DNA of 64,000 bases, from positions 1-64,000 of the forward strand of contig JABXHQ010000101.1 of NCBI GenBank assembly GCA_013373545.1. The letters are read 5' to 3'. The notes beneath the pieces were generated by a model. It had not been told where the DNA came from and did not search any database. It worked only from the letters and a program-made list of their open reading frames with translations. Both the position numbers and the translations under genes were made by a program. Positions 21,401-30,145 of this stretch are shown here, piece by piece. The stretch's first letter is position 1; each line of letters starts with the position of its first letter. The DNA is from Gammaproteobacteria bacterium. Lineage in GTDB: Bacteria > Pseudomonadota > Gammaproteobacteria > Enterobacterales > Kangiellaceae.

Positions 21401-22997
21401 CAATTCGGTCAATCAATCGTTTACTAAAACAACGGGCTATGACATGTCTTCGGTGCTTGGCAATGCGCTCACTTGCTTAACCAAAGATGACATTAATATT
21501 CCATTAACCATATCGATTAAGGATCAGTTATCCATCCATGAGCAGTGTGAGTCGGAAGGCTTTCTACTACGTCAGTTTCAAAAACCATTACCCGTACTCA
21601 TTAACGCGACCCGTTTTTCCAATGAAGACAACGAACAGTATTACGTTATTACCGTCACCGATATCAGTGAACAAAAGCAAGCACAAGAGAAATTAAAGAA
21701 GCTGGCCAATTACGATCCACTCACCAACCTTCCGAATCGAGCGCTATTAATGGATCGAATCACTCATGCTATCGAGCATTGTTATCGACGCAAACAAAAG
21801 CTAGCGGTATTTTTTATCGACTTAGATCGCTTTAAGCAAATTAACGATACACTCGGACATGATGCCGGTGATATGTTATTAATTACGGTCGCTGATATTT
21901 TAAAGTTTGCAGTACGAGAAGACGATACTGTTGCGCGCCTTGGTGGTGATGAATTTGTAATTGTTTTAGAAGATGTCCACTCAATTGAAATTGCCACTCG
22001 TATTGCAAATATTATTATCAACAATATGGCTGAGCCGTTTGAAATTAAAGAGCAAGATGTTTCAACCTCACCAAGTATTGGCATTTCGATATTTCCTGAC
22101 GATGGCGATACCGCAGAGCAGCTGATAAAAGCCGCAGATATGGCGATGTACCATGCAAAAAACCTGGGCCGAAATAATTTCCAATTCTTCCGCTCATCAA
22201 TGAATCAAGAAGCACATAGCAGAATGTCAATGGAGTCGATGTTGCGCAGTGCCATTAAACGCCGGGAATTCACTTTGGTTTATCAACCACAAGTCTGCTT
22301 GCAAACTCAAAAGATCAAAGGATTTGAAGCATTAGCTCGCTGGCAACAACCCAATGGTGAAATTATTTCACCATTGGATTTTATTCCAGTCGCCGAGGAA
22401 GTTGGATTAATAATTCCATTAACTGAGCAGCTGATTGAACAAGCGCTGGTGCAACTCGACAATTGGCATAAGGCTGGCTTTGCAGTCGGGGTGGCGGTTA
22501 ATCTATCGGCCAGACATTTACGTCAATACGACATTGTACGCTTTATGAAAGACAGTTTAACTGAGTACAATTTTACCGCCGGCCAATTGGAATTCGAGCT
22601 TACCGAAAGTATGTTGATGACAGATATCGACGTTTCTTTGCCATTGGTGAAGTCATTGAAGAAAATGAATATTGAACTGGCGCTCGATGACTTCGGTACC
22701 GGTTACTCGTCATTAAAATATTTGCATCAGTTCCCGATTCATAAAATGAAAATAGATCGCAGCTTTGTTTCCCTTATCGGCCAACAAAGCGAAGCAGAAG
22801 CCATCATTGAAACTATTATCGCTCTTGCTCGCTCATTGAATAAGAAAAGCGTTATTGAAGGAGTGGAAACTTTCGGGCAATTAGAGTTTGTGCGCAAATT
22901 GGGAGCCGATTATATTCAAGGCTACTATTTTTCTAAACCGGTATCAGGAGAGGCAAGCTTTGAGCTCCTCGAGCGCGATTGGTCGGATAAATTTTAG
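18498..22997 (+). CDS. Membrane sensor: Reg_prop propeller, PAS, GGDEF and EAL domains
   Basis: A c-di-GMP enzyme of about 1499 residues. After a signal peptide (MKLLIIIIIFLLAATSFPLQ) come two-component-regulator propeller repeats (e.g. RDGYLWLGTEEGVNRF, REGNLWLGSREDGFF, NSNLWISSNDGLL), then a Y_Y_Y-type Ig-like domain and one membrane helix near residue 795. Two PAS-like domains follow (LTGSDSGLWDWR and the next), then GGDEF (RLGGDEF, with a REDD inhibitory-site motif five residues earlier) and EAL (EALARW, DDFGTGYSSL). Both catalytic motifs look intact, so it could make or degrade c-di-GMP. The frame extends to a GTG at 18387; ATG at 18417 is another option. I prefer 18498 for the clean signal peptide, without a convincing ribosome site for any start. 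Confidence 0.9.
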   Translation: MKLLIIIIIFLLAATSFPLQANSANVDLKHFSTREGLSQSVVWEIERDRDGYLWLGTEEGVNRFDAYRLGAVPGPDGLFNARYVGLIHRDREDYLWISVAPNLNYRLSPDGDQYTLMTLPQRTPENNERNELEAAFEADSGDLWLINYEEAFRYDYGEQRLESVVTRKDIWPEEFNNKVFRAVYKFNHYLLLATTAGLYAVDLRDQSVIPIKHQPIEILNDEQNNVKGLFKLPDGALYVATVSGLTKIDQNKLFSALTTGQKPLFKFVNKELNIWDIELLNGDTWVATDDGLYQLENDQLEFTFRFSDLPFNLFDNDIIKLKGDREGNLWLGSREDGFFKWFPNNAIVDVISNVRGKKKMLPSNLARVIKKEGEQLLIGTSHGLSSYSMSTGDTNTIYEVDDERAPFTTADTYQIVRLDNYYWVHRNDGIKLLDVATMQESSRPLPEKTIEVLKEPIWSSQKLSDHEVLILQNKKGAIFDSRSGQIKEVESLSVREDKDAYFNILTSNQPADSQFYLTQFNRVDVYDPVSGSVKNLHTLKHANPKLATAVSIFKTTGQVWVNYYGHGIYIIDDQTGEELSFLDAKSLGSGNLLDIFEDANSNLWISSNDGLLRVNRTNFTVEKFNRRDGLPTNEFVGGTTTSLDGERFAMSTNKGVIILDLTKLVQKRRQTPKVHLTGLNLLSNSEQNFGDNKNIQLQYDDFGLKVEFSALIFHKTSQVKYRYWIEGDSKTSPAITSTSEILFPKFNPGRSVLKIAAIDYKSGDESEPLSFNINALPAPWLSLPAYIAYIATFVLTVGILFYLRHRRQVALLSAHDAITRSEKRLQLALTGSDSGLWDWRSENNLVYEPRLDFAIDNKEQLIGFNQRLNYIHPDDQSLYASKWQNFLLQSEKGFEHVYRIKNENNEWRWFRDLARVSELDGYDNPKRVTGTYTDITTRKDTQDKMRLFFEAFENTRDIIIILDKDFMVNSVNQSFTKTTGYDMSSVLGNALTCLTKDDINIPLTISIKDQLSIHEQCESEGFLLRQFQKPLPVLINATRFSNEDNEQYYVITVTDISEQKQAQEKLKKLANYDPLTNLPNRALLMDRITHAIEHCYRRKQKLAVFFIDLDRFKQINDTLGHDAGDMLLITVADILKFAVREDDTVARLGGDEFVIVLEDVHSIEIATRIANIIINNMAEPFEIKEQDVSTSPSIGISIFPDDGDTAEQLIKAADMAMYHAKNLGRNNFQFFRSSMNQEAHSRMSMESMLRSAIKRREFTLVYQPQVCLQTQKIKGFEALARWQQPNGEIISPLDFIPVAEEVGLIIPLTEQLIEQALVQLDNWHKAGFAVGVAVNLSARHLRQYDIVRFMKDSLTEYNFTAGQLEFELTESMLMTDIDVSLPLVKSLKKMNIELALDDFGTGYSSLKYLHQFPIHKMKIDRSFVSLIGQQSEAEAIIETIIALARSLNKKSVIEGVETFGQLEFVRKLGADYIQGYYFSKPVSGEASFELLERDWSDKF

Positions 22998-22999
22998 CG

Positions 23000-23032
23000 C
23001 AAAACGGCTTGCCCATGTTGCTCGCCGTTTTG
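23000..23032 (+). terminator. Terminator-like hairpin after the GGDEF-EAL gene
   Basis: CAAAACGGC pairs with GCCGTTTTG around a 15-base loop three bases after the stop codon. The T-run is only the four Ts inside the stem. Confidence 0.55.
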
Positions 23033-23065
23033 ACGACTAACGACAGTTATCAAAGTGCCTAACGG

Positions 23066-23099
23066 CAATGAGGACGCGCGAGTTTAATTGTCCTCATTG
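23066..23099. repeat. Perfect 10-bp inverted repeat at the 3' end of the SDR gene
   Basis: CAATGAGGAC and GTCCTCATTG are exact inverted copies separated by 14 bases. There is no T-run on either side. It may stabilise the 3' end of the minus-strand transcript or act as a weak terminator. Confidence 0.5.
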
Positions 23100-23103
23100 A
23101 TGG

Positions 23104-23814
23104 CTAATAATCTTGGCCTATTGGGTGCAGAGTTATTTGATCGATAATTTGATTGCGCGGTGTTTGACAGACCGTCACCACTAATTGCGCCACTTGCTTA
23201 GGATCCAAAGCGGCATCATTAAGCTCAACTGGCTCGGAGTGAAAGTCCGTTGCCATCATTCCAGTATTAATTTGAGTAAGTCGAATACCATGCGTTTTCA
23301 CTTCACGCACTAACGACTCCGTGAACCCTTGAATACCGTATTTACTGGCAACATAAGGCGCCATGTTGGCCAGTGGTCGTTGTGCTAAGTCAGAACCAAT
23401 GTTCACAATATGCCCCGCGCTTTGAGACTTCATCTTGGAGACCACTTCACGAGTCAAGATCATTGGGGCCAGTAAATTGATATTCACCAGCGCCATTAAC
23501 TCTTGGTCGCTGTGCTCATCAAGCGGCTTATAAAAGCCAATACCTGCGTTATTAACTAACAAGTCAACATTGGTAAGAGTTGCAAGCAATGATTTCATCG
23601 CTACGCTGATTTGCTCACACTGATTTAGATCGAGAACAAGGATTTGAGCATTAATAGAAAAACTTTCGCAAAGCTCAGCGGCTAAGTTTTCTAAGCCAGT
23701 TTGCTCACGGGCAATTAACACCAGGTCGAAGTTTTCGGCCGCCAGTGCGCGAGCAATTTCAGCTCCAAGTCCACGGCTGGCACCGGTAATAATTGCAGTC
23801 GGATTACAGGCCAT
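23104..23814 (-). CDS. Short-chain dehydrogenase/reductase
   Basis: A 236-residue classical SDR. The nucleotide-binding motif TGASRGLG is near residue 10, NNAG near 90, the catalytic Ser in VNIGSDLAQ, and the YVASK (YxxxK) motif near 152. The substrate is unknown; 3-oxoacyl or sepiapterin-reductase-like activities are possible. It starts six bases after the ispG stop and is probably in that operon, an uncommon position next to ispG. Confidence 0.9.
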   Translation of the reverse strand: MACNPTAIITGASRGLGAEIARALAAENFDLVLIAREQTGLENLAAELCESFSINAQILVLDLNQCEQISVAMKSLLATLTNVDLLVNNAGIGFYKPLDEHSDQELMALVNINLLAPMILTREVVSKMKSQSAGHIVNIGSDLAQRPLANMAPYVASKYGIQGFTESLVREVKTHGIRLTQINTGMMATDFHSEPVELNDAALDPKQVAQLVVTVCQTPRNQIIDQITLHPIGQDY

Positions 23815-23820
23815 TAATCG

Positions 23821-24951
23821 CTACTTAGTTGCTATTAATGGTTGGCCTTGTGTTTTATCGAGCAGCGCTTGCTCTCGCGCTTGAATCTTTTGTCGAATTT
23901 CTTTTTCCATCTCATCAACGAGTTGTGAATTTTCAACTTTATGATCTTTCGCGCCGCCTTTATAAATAAGACTCGAGCCCGCGCCACCGGTTAAACCTAT
24001 ATCGGCTTCTTTAGCTTCACCAGGACCATTAACCACGCAGCCAATAATAGCAACGTCCATTGCTTCGCGAACATCTTCCAGACGAGATTCTAATTCGTTA
24101 ACCGTCTTAATAACATCGAACTGTTGTCGCGAACACGACGGGCAGGCAATAAAATTAATACCGCGTTGACGCAGTCCCAGAGATTTTAGAATATCAAAGC
24201 CGACTTTAATTTCTTCCACAGGATCGGCCGCTAATGACACGCGAATAGTATCGCCAATACCTTCCGATAATAACAAGCCTAATCCAACAGCCGACTTTAC
24301 CGATCCTGAACGCAAACCACCGGCTTCAGTAATACCCAAATGCAATGGCTGTTCAATCTGAGCCGCCAATATGCGATAGGCTGCTACGGTCATAAACACA
24401 TCAGACGCTTTCAAACTAATTTTATAATTATCGAAGTTGTGACGCTCTAAAATATCAATATGGCGCATCGCAGATTCAACTAATGCCTCTGGTGTTGGTT
24501 CACCATATTTAACTTGTAAATCCTTTTCCAATGAACCAGCGTTAACGCCAATTCGAATCGGAATGTTTTTATCTTTGGCGCAATCAATCACCGCTCGAAC
24601 GCGGTCTTCATTGCCAATATTGCCAGGATTAATACGCAAACAATCAACCCCATAATCGGCAACTTTAAGTGCTATTCGATAATCAAAATGGATATCCGCA
24701 ACTAAAGGCACAGTCGCTTGCTGTTTGATCAACTTAAATGCCTCTGCTGCATCCATGGTCGGAACAGAAACGCGTACTATATCGGCACCGGCATCCGCCA
24801 ACTGCTGAATTTGGCCTAAAGTTGCAGCGACATCACAAGTTTCGGTATTGGTCATACTCTGTACCGCAATCGGCGCATCACCACCAATGGGCACATTGCC
24901 CACCCAAATCTTTTTTGCCACGCGGCGTTTAATCCAAGAGAGGCCTTTCAT
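23821..24951 (-). CDS. ispG: 4-hydroxy-3-methylbut-2-enyl-diphosphate synthase (IspG)
   Basis: A 376-residue Fe-S enzyme of the MEP isoprenoid pathway converting MEcPP to HMBPP. The TIM-barrel half starts with [16 protein letters not shown], and the C-terminal cluster-binding half has [10 protein letters not shown] and [10 protein letters not shown], giving the three Cys ligands. Length matches the compact bacterial form. It follows rodZ by 15 bases. The hisS gene that normally comes next is displaced. Confidence 0.98.
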   Translation of the reverse strand: MKGLSWIKRRVAKKIWVGNVPIGGDAPIAVQSMTNTETCDVAATLGQIQQLADAGADIVRVSVPTMDAAEAFKLIKQQATVPLVADIHFDYRIALKVADYGVDCLRINPGNIGNEDRVRAVIDCAKDKNIPIRIGVNAGSLEKDLQVKYGEPTPEALVESAMRHIDILERHNFDNYKISLKASDVFMTVAAYRILAAQIEQPLHLGITEAGGLRSGSVKSAVGLGLLLSEGIGDTIRVSLAADPVEEIKVGFDILKSLGLRQRGINFIACPSCSRQQFDVIKTVNELESRLEDVREAMDVAIIGCVVNGPGEAKEADIGLTGGAGSSLIYKGGAKDHKVENSQLVDEMEKEIRQKIQAREQALLDKTQGQPLIATK

Positions 24952-24966
24952 ATTTCACCTAGCACT

Positions 24967-25944
24967 TTATTCAATGGTCAAGCGCGCGGTTTGCCCCGCG
25001 CGATAACCTGAAAGATCGATAGTTTTATCGTCAAATTGTACGCGCACTACCGACGGATCACCCAAGGTGACCGAGTACGGTGGGGTGCCCGATAAATTAA
25101 TAACTTTGCCATTTTCTTTAATGCCATAGGCCAATCGTTCACCAGTGGCATCTTTAATATCAATCCAGCAGTCGCCGACAAAAATCAGCGATAAAGTAGC
25201 GCTGTTATCGGTAGTTTTCGGCAAAACGCTGGCAGCGGAATTATCGTTGACGGTTGCCGCAGTGTTACTCGCCGCAGGAGTCGTTGGTTGCGTTGACGAC
25301 TGAGTCGTGGCAACTGGCTCAGCGGTCACTGTTGCGGCAGGCTTTACCTGAGTGGCCGAGTTGTCAGGCACCGAAGAGCCTAACTCTGCTCCTGTCGTTT
25401 TACCGGTACTTACTGTAGGGTTAGTGCGGGTTTGCTCAAGCGTCGGTGCAGCGGGTGTAGCCACTGTGCTTTCATTATCATTCATTGCTGGTGATAGCTC
25501 GACTGGATTATCTTGAGCAGCGGGCGCGGCAAAGTATTTTTGCTTAATACCAAAGCCAACCGCACAGATAATCAGCACTAAAATAACCAGGCTAAGCCAT
25601 TTAAATCCGGTCGAAGAACCCGAAGTGCGGCGGCTCGGTGAATATTGGCTAACACGCTGAGCCGTAGTGATTTGCACGTCAGTGCCAAAAATGGTGCTGA
25701 ACTCATTGAGCAAATCGTCAGGGGAAATTTTCAATAGCTGCGCATAGTTGCGAATATAGCCGCGGTAAAAGGTTGCCGACACAGTGTCTGAGTACTCGCC
25801 TTTTTCAATTTCTTCAATCCGCGCTACCGGTAGATTGAGTCGCGCAGCCACTTCTTGGACGGTTAACTTTTGTTGTTCGCGAGCCTGTTTAAACTGCTCT
25901 GAGCTGCCGGTCGTTACTTTGGCGTCCATCGCGCTCACTGCCAC
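24967..25944 (-). CDS. rodZ: Cytoskeletal cell-shape protein RodZ
   Basis: A 325-residue single-pass membrane protein that links MreB to the elongasome. The N-terminal helix-turn-helix of the HTH_25 type (about 16-85; REQQKLTVQEVAARLNLPVARI) is followed by a basic juxtamembrane segment, one membrane helix (about 114-130), a long Thr/Ala/Pro-rich periplasmic linker and a C-terminal DUF4115 beta domain. Its start overlaps the end of pilF by 10 bases, so the two are probably translationally coupled. Confidence 0.94.
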   Translation of the reverse strand: MAVSAMDAKVTTGSSEQFKQAREQQKLTVQEVAARLNLPVARIEEIEKGEYSDTVSATFYRGYIRNYAQLLKISPDDLLNEFSTIFGTDVQITTAQRVSQYSPSRRTSGSSTGFKWLSLVILVLIICAVGFGIKQKYFAAPAAQDNPVELSPAMNDNESTVATPAAPTLEQTRTNPTVSTGKTTGAELGSSVPDNSATQVKPAATVTAEPVATTQSSTQPTTPAASNTAATVNDNSAASVLPKTTDNSATLSLIFVGDCWIDIKDATGERLAYGIKENGKVINLSGTPPYSVTLGDPSVVRVQFDDKTIDLSGYRAGQTARLTIE

Positions 25945-26732
25945 TTATCTTTCGATTCAAGATACTCGAGCGTTTCCGCTGAGTCTGGATACATGTTCTG
26001 CAATAACAAAGCATAACTGGAAACGCCATCTTTGTTATTAAGCTTCGACTCTATGCGCAGTGCCAACCACAAAGATCGCGGCGTGTGGCGTGCTACGCTG
26101 CGATAACGATCAACATATAATTTTGCGCGCGAATAACGCTCGAGAGTAAATTCATATTGAGCCATTTCGATTAACGCCGTCGGTAACTTCGGATTAATGT
26201 TGAGCGCTCGACGGTAAAATTCTAACGCAGCTTCTTTATCGCCTTGCACATCTTGGCACAATCCGGCGTTAACATAAGCTTGGTCGATATGCGTATAAGT
26301 TGGATTATTTATCGCTTCTTCAAAATAGCGCTCAGCTTTGCGGTATTCTCCTTGCTGACATAAAAATCGAGCGAAGGAGTTTTTGTATTCAGGATTATCA
26401 CCGTCGAGACGTAACGCTCGCTCGAATGAGTTGCGCGCTTCTTCATAGTCCTTCGCCATTTGATAGTAGAAGGCTAAAGTAAAATGCAGATCCGGCAAGT
26501 CATCTTTATGTTCTGCGGCTTTGTCCAAGTGGTATTTGGCGCGGCGCAAGTTGTTCGCTTGCAAATATTTCTGCGCAGCACCAACGCGGTCTTTAGCCGC
26601 TTTTTCTGGATCAAAGGATGTTGCAATGGTTTTGTTGCCTTCATAGTTTCCAACAGTGGTAGTGGTTTGAGTGGTACAACCGACTATTACTAAAGTCGAA
26701 AGAATGACGAGACTACTTATTATTTTATTCAT
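25935..26732 (-). CDS. pilF: Type IV pilus biogenesis lipoprotein PilF/PilW
   Basis: A 265-residue lipoprotein (lipobox LVIVGC, Cys near 19) built of tetratricopeptide repeats such as AKYHLDKAAEHKDDLPDLHF and ARNSFERALRLDGDNPEYKN. In Pseudomonas and Neisseria the homologue pilots the PilQ secretin to the outer membrane. It lies between rlmN and rodZ in the conserved gammaproteobacterial order. No other pilus genes are in the window. Confidence 0.93.
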   Translation of the reverse strand: MNKIISSLVILSTLVIVGCTTQTTTTVGNYEGNKTIATSFDPEKAAKDRVGAAQKYLQANNLRRAKYHLDKAAEHKDDLPDLHFTLAFYYQMAKDYEEARNSFERALRLDGDNPEYKNSFARFLCQQGEYRKAERYFEEAINNPTYTHIDQAYVNAGLCQDVQGDKEAALEFYRRALNINPKLPTALIEMAQYEFTLERYSRAKLYVDRYRSVARHTPRSLWLALRIESKLNNKDGVSSYALLLQNMYPDSAETLEYLESKDKWQ

Positions 26733-26751
26733 TGCCCTACCTTGTGGTTAT

Positions 26752-27861
26752 TTAACTTGCCACCTGCTGAACGGGAATTTGCTGGCGCAACTTACGCTTT
26801 GTTTTATCATTCACTTTGCCGACCAATTGACCACATGCGGCGTCAATATCGTCGCCACGGGTGCGTCGAGTAATCACCGTAAAGCCTTTTTTCGCTAAAA
26901 TATCGGTGAATGTGTCAATGGTTCGCTGGCTCGAAGTCTGATAATCCGTTTGCGGAAACGGATTAAACGGAATCAAGTTAATCTTACTGGGGACATTTTT
27001 CAAGAGCTTTACTAATTCATATGCGTGTTCTGGCTGATCGTTCACATCTTTTATCATCACATATTCAATAGTGACTTTTTCTGACGCTTTTGATCGCTCA
27101 AGATAACGCATTACCGATGGCATCAATACCTCAATCGGATATTTCTTATTTAAGGGTACCAATTCATCCCGTAAAGGGTTATTGGGAGCATGTAGAGATA
27201 GTGCCAAAGCCACATCGATGTGATCGGCTAACTTGTCCAAAGCCGGCACCACTCCCGATGTCGAGATAGTAACGCGGCGTTTCGATAGCCCATAGCCGAG
27301 ATCATCCATCATCATGTCTAACGCTTTAATGGTATTATCGAAATTCAGCAAAGGTTCGCCCATTCCCATCATCACCACGTTCGAAACACGGCGTTCACCG
27401 GTTAGCTTTTGACTGCCCAGGCGTTTCACCGCATACCAAACCTGCCCAATGATTTCAGCAACTGATAAATTGCGGTTAAAACCTTGTTGGGCCGTGGAGC
27501 AAAATGAACACTCAAGGGCACAGCCAATTTGCGTGGAGACACATAAGGTGCCGCGAGATTTTTCTGGGATAAAAACGGTTTCAATGGCTTGACCGCCATC
27601 TAAACTGAGCGCCCACTTGATGGTGCCATCGTCGGAAATTTGTTCTGCAACAGCTTCTGGGCCTTGAATATAGGCGACTTCAGAAAGTTTAGTGCGCAGT
27701 GCTTTGCTCAGGTTGGTCATCTGTTCAAAGTCGTCGACCCCCATATGATGGATCCACTTCATAACCTGAGTTGCACGAAACGGTTTTTCGCCCAATTCGG
27801 TAAAGAATTGAGTGAGACCATCGCGATTCAGGTTGAGTAAATTAACTTTTGCGTTACTCAT
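26752..27861 (-). CDS. rlmN: Dual-specificity 23S rRNA/tRNA C2-adenosine methyltransferase
   Basis: A 369-residue radical-SAM enzyme that methylates A2503 of 23S rRNA and A37 of some tRNAs. The cluster motif CALECSFC (CxxxCxxC) is near residue 115, GGMGEPL-like [12 protein letters not shown] follows, and the resolving Cys is in DIDAACGQL near the C-terminus. ATG at 27861 is preferred because AAGGTG lies six bases before it; the ATG at 27870 abuts that site. Start of the rlmN-pilF-rodZ-ispG run. Confidence 0.97.
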   Translation of the reverse strand: MSNAKVNLLNLNRDGLTQFFTELGEKPFRATQVMKWIHHMGVDDFEQMTNLSKALRTKLSEVAYIQGPEAVAEQISDDGTIKWALSLDGGQAIETVFIPEKSRGTLCVSTQIGCALECSFCSTAQQGFNRNLSVAEIIGQVWYAVKRLGSQKLTGERRVSNVVMMGMGEPLLNFDNTIKALDMMMDDLGYGLSKRRVTISTSGVVPALDKLADHIDVALALSLHAPNNPLRDELVPLNKKYPIEVLMPSVMRYLERSKASEKVTIEYVMIKDVNDQPEHAYELVKLLKNVPSKINLIPFNPFPQTDYQTSSQRTIDTFTDILAKKGFTVITRRTRGDDIDAACGQLVGKVNDKTKRKLRQQIPVQQVAS

Positions 27862-27979
27862 TACATTCACCTTTTAGCGATTCTTAGCTGGCAGCGGCGG
27901 TAACTAAGCGCTGGCGCTGAGCTATATGACCACAACTGGATAAGAAAGTTTACAAATTGTTTTGGAACACTTAAAAATA

Positions 27980-28014
27980 AAGCCCTTAGCACGCACTCTC
28001 GGCACTAAGGGCTT
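27980..28014 (-). terminator. Terminator of ndk
   Basis: AAGCCCTTAG and CTAAGGGCTT form a perfect 10-bp stem with a 15-base loop, 17 bases after the ndk stop. On the minus strand it is followed by TATTTTTAAG. Confidence 0.75.
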
Positions 28015-28030
28015 GCAATAACTTTAGTAA

Positions 28031-28462
28031 TTAACGAGTGCGTGGGCAAATCTCGTCATCATTAAAGAAATAAGCAATTTCACGTGCCGCCGACTCTGGA
28101 GCATCGGAACCGTGCGCTGCATTTTCGTCAACCGAAACGGCATAGTCTGCTCGGATAGTACCACGAGCTGCTTCTTGAGGGTTAGTCGCCCCCATGATTT
28201 CGCGGTTCGCAGCGATCGCATTTTCGCCTTCAAGCACTTGAACCATAACCGGTCCAGAAGTCATGAACTCAACTAAAGCACCGAAGAAAGGACGCTCTTT
28301 GTGTTCTGCGTAGAAGCCTTCTGCTTGCTCTTTGCTCATGTGAATCATTTTAGACGCCACAATTTTAAGCCCAGCACGCTCGAAACGAGTGTAGATTTCG
28401 CCGATTACATTCTTTGCAACCGCATCAGGCTTAACGATAGAAAAAGTACGTTCAATCGCCAT
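28031..28462 (-). CDS. ndk: Nucleoside diphosphate kinase
   Basis: A 143-residue enzyme that balances NTP/dNTP pools by phosphate exchange. It starts [15 protein letters not shown], carries the catalytic-His motif ([10 protein letters not shown] region with [12 protein letters not shown]) and has the usual length. ATG at 28462 is chosen: GGAG lies just upstream, and the in-frame TTG at 28474 overlaps that site. It is monocistronic with its own terminator. Confidence 0.98.
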   Translation of the reverse strand: MAIERTFSIVKPDAVAKNVIGEIYTRFERAGLKIVASKMIHMSKEQAEGFYAEHKERPFFGALVEFMTSGPVMVQVLEGENAIAANREIMGATNPQEAARGTIRADYAVSVDENAAHGSDAPESAAREIAYFFNDDEICPRTR

Positions 28463-28617
28463 TTTACTCTCCAAAATAGTATAGTTTTCAATAAATTAGC
28501 TTGTAATTACCGAGTACCAAGCGCGCTTCGCTAAAGGAGCTTCGTTCTCTGCACAAAAATTCAGCGGCGCATTATACATGGCGCGCCCCTAAAAGCCCAA
28601 TAATAGCGCGCTCGAGT

Positions 28618-29301
28618 TCAGCTTTGATATCGAGTCGGATCGGCAACACCCGCAGCAACAAAGGCATCGCGCCGAATTCGGCAGCTATCGCATTGACCGC
28701 ACGCGCGCCCCTGCGGGTCCGCTTGATAACATGACACGGTTTGACTGTAATCGACCCCAAGCGCAACGCCTTGCTGGATAATCGCAACTTTGGAGAGCTC
28801 GATTAACGGGGTTTCAATAACTGGCCCGTTGCCTTCAATACCGGCTTTGGTGGCCAAATCCGCCATCGCTTGAAAAGCGGCTATATATTCTGGTCGGCAA
28901 TCCGGGTAGCCCGAATAATCAACTGCGTTCACTCCGGCAATAATTGCTTTCGCCGCGATCACTTCCGCCCACGCTAAGGCAATTGATAAAAACACGGTAT
29001 TGCGCGCTGGCACGTAGGTCACAGGGATCCCGGCAGCCGCTTCTGTCGGAACGGCGATCGATTGGTCGGTTAATGCCGAACCACCGAAGCCACCTAAATC
29101 AATCGGAATAATGCGATGCGCCGACACATTGGCCGCCGCCGCTAGGCGCTTAGCGGCTTCAAGCTCAGCACTGTGGCGCTGCCCGTAACTAAAGCTAAGT
29201 GCGTGAATTTGATAACCTTGCTGTTGGGCTAAGGCTAGGCAAGTGGCAGAGTCGAGGCCACCCGACAACAATACAATTGCACGATTCGGCTGAGAACTCA
29301 T
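28618..29301 (-). CDS. queC: 7-cyano-7-deazaguanine synthase (QueC)
   Basis: A 227-residue ATP-dependent enzyme turning 7-carboxy-7-deazaguanine into preQ0 in queuosine synthesis. The PP-loop [13 protein letters not shown] is near residue 12, and the zinc-binding cluster [18 protein letters not shown] lies near the C-terminus. It follows queE by three bases, so the two form an operon. Confidence 0.97.
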   Translation of the reverse strand: MSSQPNRAIVLLSGGLDSATCLALAQQQGYQIHALSFSYGQRHSAELEAAKRLAAAANVSAHRIIPIDLGGFGGSALTDQSIAVPTEAAAGIPVTYVPARNTVFLSIALAWAEVIAAKAIIAGVNAVDYSGYPDCRPEYIAAFQAMADLATKAGIEGNGPVIETPLIELSKVAIIQQGVALGVDYSQTVSCYQADPQGRACGQCDSCRIRRDAFVAAGVADPTRYQS

Positions 29302-29304
29302 CGG

Positions 29305-29949
29305 TTATCTCCCGGGCTCATCGTTCCAAAGAATTTTATGCAATTGAACCTGAAATCGCACCGGTAAATTGTCGGCGACGATCCAGTCGGCCAACTGCGT
29401 CGGCGATAACTGCTCAAAACTGGGTGAAAACAACACATCACAGCGCTTGGCTAATTCCAGTTCGTCGAGTTTAAGCTTGGCCCACAAATAATCTTGGCGC
29501 GAGCAAATAACAAATTTGATCTCATCGGTCTTTTTTAAGTACTGCAGGTTATCCCACAAATTACGCGCCATTTCGCCTGAGTCGGGGGTTTTTAAATCCA
29601 ACACAATCGAAACGCGAGGATCGACCCCAGCGATATCCATGGCACCGCTGGTTTCAATAGAAACCGCATACCCTTCATCACACAAAGCCGTCATCAGCGC
29701 TTCACAAGGCGCTTTTTGTGCTAAAGGCTCACCTCCGGTAATGGTGACGTGGTGGGTGTTAAAGTCACGGACTTGTTGCAGCACTTGCTCTTGGGAAAAA
29801 TATTCACCCCCACTAAACGCGTATGCGGTATCACAATAGTGACAACGCAGCGGACAGCCGGTTAAGCGGACAAAAACCGTCGGTAATCCGATGGTTCGAG
29901 ATTCACCTTGCAGGGAGTGAAAAACTTCTGTTATTCGCAGTCGAGACAC
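29305..29949 (-). CDS. queE: 7-carboxy-7-deazaguanine synthase (QueE)
   Basis: A 214-residue radical-SAM enzyme that forms the deazaguanine ring from carboxy-tetrahydropterin. The cluster motif is RLTGCPLRCHYCDTAYAF near residue 30, and the ITGGEPLAQ SAM-binding motif is clear. The position directly after the Tol-Pal genes and before queC is conserved in gammaproteobacteria, although here a terminator separates it from cpoB. Confidence 0.96.
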   Translation of the reverse strand: MSRLRITEVFHSLQGESRTIGLPTVFVRLTGCPLRCHYCDTAYAFSGGEYFSQEQVLQQVRDFNTHHVTITGGEPLAQKAPCEALMTALCDEGYAVSIETSGAMDIAGVDPRVSIVLDLKTPDSGEMARNLWDNLQYLKKTDEIKFVICSRQDYLWAKLKLDELELAKRCDVLFSPSFEQLSPTQLADWIVADNLPVRFQVQLHKILWNDEPGR

Positions 29950-30098
29950 AATATGGACAAACTTTGTTCAAAATGGGCGCACATTTTAATCATTGCCTCG
30001 GATGAGGTAAAGCAATAACCGGTACCCAGCACTTAATACTCCGTTGAAATCACCCAAAACCCCAACATTAAGCGTTCAAGCCAACACGCTAGACAGAA

Positions 30099-30124
30099 AA
30101 AAAGCGCCTCACTGGACGCTTTTT
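30099..30124 (-). terminator. Terminator of the tol-pal-cpoB operon
   Basis: AAAAAGCG and CGCTTTTT pair around a 10-base loop, 22 bases after the cpoB stop. On the minus strand it is followed by a run of Ts (CGCTTTTTTTCTG). Confidence 0.75.
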
Positions 30125-30145
30125 GTATTGGATTAAAAATCCCTA

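Noticed and set aside
25200-25480. Low-complexity Thr/Ala-rich segment as a repeat element
   Set aside because: It encodes the periplasmic linker of RodZ and is not a DNA repeat.
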